From Actinomycetota bacterium (GTDB lineage Bacteria > Actinomycetota > Actinomycetes > S36-B12), in NCBI GenBank assembly GCA_009726075.1, contig WLND01000124.1:1-5869 (forward strand): a stretch of DNA of 5,869 bases, given 5' to 3'. The notes under the pieces were generated by a model. The model was not told the DNA's origin. It was given only the letters and a program-made list of their open reading frames with translations, and did not search any database. Made by a program: the position numbers and the translations under genes. Every line of letters starts with the position of its first letter. Positions within the stretch are counted from its first letter, which is position 1. Shown piece by piece: positions 5,179 through 5,869 of this stretch.

Positions 5179-5190
5179 GATCGCGCGATC
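5179..5190. promoter_or_regulatory. Perfect 12-bp palindrome, candidate operator between divergent genes
   Basis: GATCGCGCGATC is identical to its reverse complement. It lies between the two divergent start codons, at -37 to -26 of the predicted leaderless paaX-type transcript, covering its -35 region, and adjoins the -35 candidate of the monooxygenase operon. A bound protein could thus control both directions. The PaaX-like or AraC protein would be the natural binder (inferred). Dyads of this kind also occur by chance in GC-rich DNA. Confidence 0.42.
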
Positions 5191-5202
5191 CTGATGGCTC
5201 GG

Positions 5203-5216
5203 TATCGTTCACCCCA
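5203..5216 (+). promoter_or_regulatory. Leaderless-type promoter of the paaX-like gene (-10 TATCGT)
   Basis: TATCGT at 5203-5208 fits TANNNT and is followed after 7 nt by ATG 5216, so the transcript would start at the initiation codon. No ribosome binding site is present in the preceding CACCCC. No clear -35 hexamer is seen; the position is occupied by the palindrome. Confidence 0.55.
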
Positions 5217-5869
5217 TGACCGCGGCTGCACCTGCGACAGCCGACCTCGGCGCCAAGTCGGCTCGTCCGCAGTCGCTCATCATCACGACCTACGGCGCCT
5301 ACAGCCGACCGATCGGGGGCTGGTTCTCCGTCTCGTCCCTCCTGACCCTCCTCGGCGAGGTCGGCATCGATGACCCCTCGGTTCGCAGTGCCCTGTCTCG
5401 CTTCAAGAGGCGCGGGGTGCTCACCGGCGAGCGGCGGGAGGGCGTTGCCGGATACGCCCTCGGCGAATCCGCGCGCCGCACTTTCGACATCGGGGATTCT
5501 CGCGTTCTCGAGCGGCGGTTTCCGCCGCCAAACCGCGGCTGGGTGCTCGCTGCCTTCTCGATTCCTGAAAGTGCCCGCGATGTGCGCTACCGGCTGCGGT
5601 CACGGCTCGCAAGGGTCGGCTTCGCCCAGGTGGGCGGGGGGCTGTGGATTGCCCCGAGACAGCTCGAATCCGATGTTCGCTACGTCGTTGAGCTGCTCGA
5701 CATCCGGGAGTACGTCGATATCTTCCTGGCCGAGCACTCGGGCTTCCGAGCAACGCAGGCCGCCGTCGGTCACTGGTGGGACCTCGACACCATCGCGGGC
5801 GCCTACGAGGAGTTCACTGCCGAATACGCGCCGATGGTTACCTCGTGGGCCCGATCACGCACCAGCCCG
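5216..5869 (+). CDS. PaaX-family transcriptional repressor (3' end outside window)
   Basis: The first 218 codons of a PaaX-like regulator; the frame is open at the right edge. Residues about 19-88 form the N-terminal winged helix (SLIITTYGAYSRPIGGWFSV, then VRSALSRFKRRGVLTGERRE with the recognition helix at about 55-67). Residues about 105-175 form the middle domain with the ferredoxin-like/Cas2-like fold known for PaaX (RGWVLAAFSIPESARDVRYR; GLWIAP). WWDLDTIAGAYEEFTAEYAP (187-206) is the typical beginning of the C-terminal domain. Full-length members have about 270-310 aa, so roughly 60-90 residues are missing. PaaX proteins repress phenylacetate or related aromatic catabolic genes and are released by a CoA thioester. 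Here no paa genes are visible; the divergent partner is a flavin monooxygenase operon, a plausible target. The start is ATG 5216, on leaderless promoter geometry. Confidence 0.9.
   Translation, partial: MTAAAPATADLGAKSARPQSLIITTYGAYSRPIGGWFSVSSLLTLLGEVGIDDPSVRSALSRFKRRGVLTGERREGVAGYALGESARRTFDIGDSRVLERRFPPPNRGWVLAAFSIPESARDVRYRLRSRLARVGFAQVGGGLWIAPRQLESDVRYVVELLDIREYVDIFLAEHSGFRATQAAVGHWWDLDTIAGAYEEFTAEYAPMVTSWARSRTSP

Noticed and set aside
1..5869. tRNA, rRNA, CRISPR, insertion sequence or att site
   Set aside because: No spaced direct repeats, no transposase or integrase motifs, and no cloverleaf-like sequence were seen on either strand.

Overview
The window looks like chromosomal DNA of a high-GC Gram-positive bacterium (Actinomycetota). 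The evidence is GC-rich third codon positions, GTG starts, GGAG-type ribosome binding sites, a polyphosphate-glucokinase-type ROK kinase, and two regulator genes whose ATG lies 7 nt after a TANNNT -10 box, the usual layout of leaderless actinobacterial transcripts. No species can be named. There is no RNA gene, insertion sequence or CRISPR array, and coding density is high.

Layout. Bases 1-1131 (+) hold the 3' end of a type I methionine aminopeptidase gene, followed after 25 nt by a ROK/PPGK-like glucokinase. Bases 1163-1615 (+) encode a MarR-family regulator with its own likely leaderless promoter and an AT-rich palindrome. It converges on a minus-strand operon that reads right to left from about 5119 to 1603. 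That operon holds a 13-codon leader ORF, a luciferase-like (RutA/SfnG-type) FMN-dependent monooxygenase, an AraC/XylS-type regulator, a WrbA-like flavodoxin-fold quinone reductase, an NAD(P)H-dependent FMN reductase, and a previously untracked 49-codon single-TM ORF with a Cys-Cys pair. A PaaX-family repressor gene diverges from the operon at 5216 and runs off the right edge.

How the parts may work together. A group C flavin monooxygenase needs reduced FMN from a partner reductase, and this operon supplies a clear candidate (the FMN reductase) plus a second flavoprotein (WrbA-like) that could handle a quinone product or redox by-products. Two regulators flank or sit inside the cluster: AraC within the operon, its stop overlapping the wrbA-like start by GTGA, and PaaX divergent from it. 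A perfect 12-bp palindrome lies in the divergent promoter region. The most reasonable reading is a small inducible catabolic or scavenging module for an organic heteroatom compound (aromatic, N-heterocyclic or organosulfur). The substrate cannot be read from the sequence.

The most interesting items are the ATGA-coupled 13-aa leader ORF in front of the monooxygenase, the small Cys-Cys membrane ORF after the FMN reductase, conservation in the monooxygenase of the Thr/Asn pair known from RutA, and the palindrome over the PaaX-type promoter.
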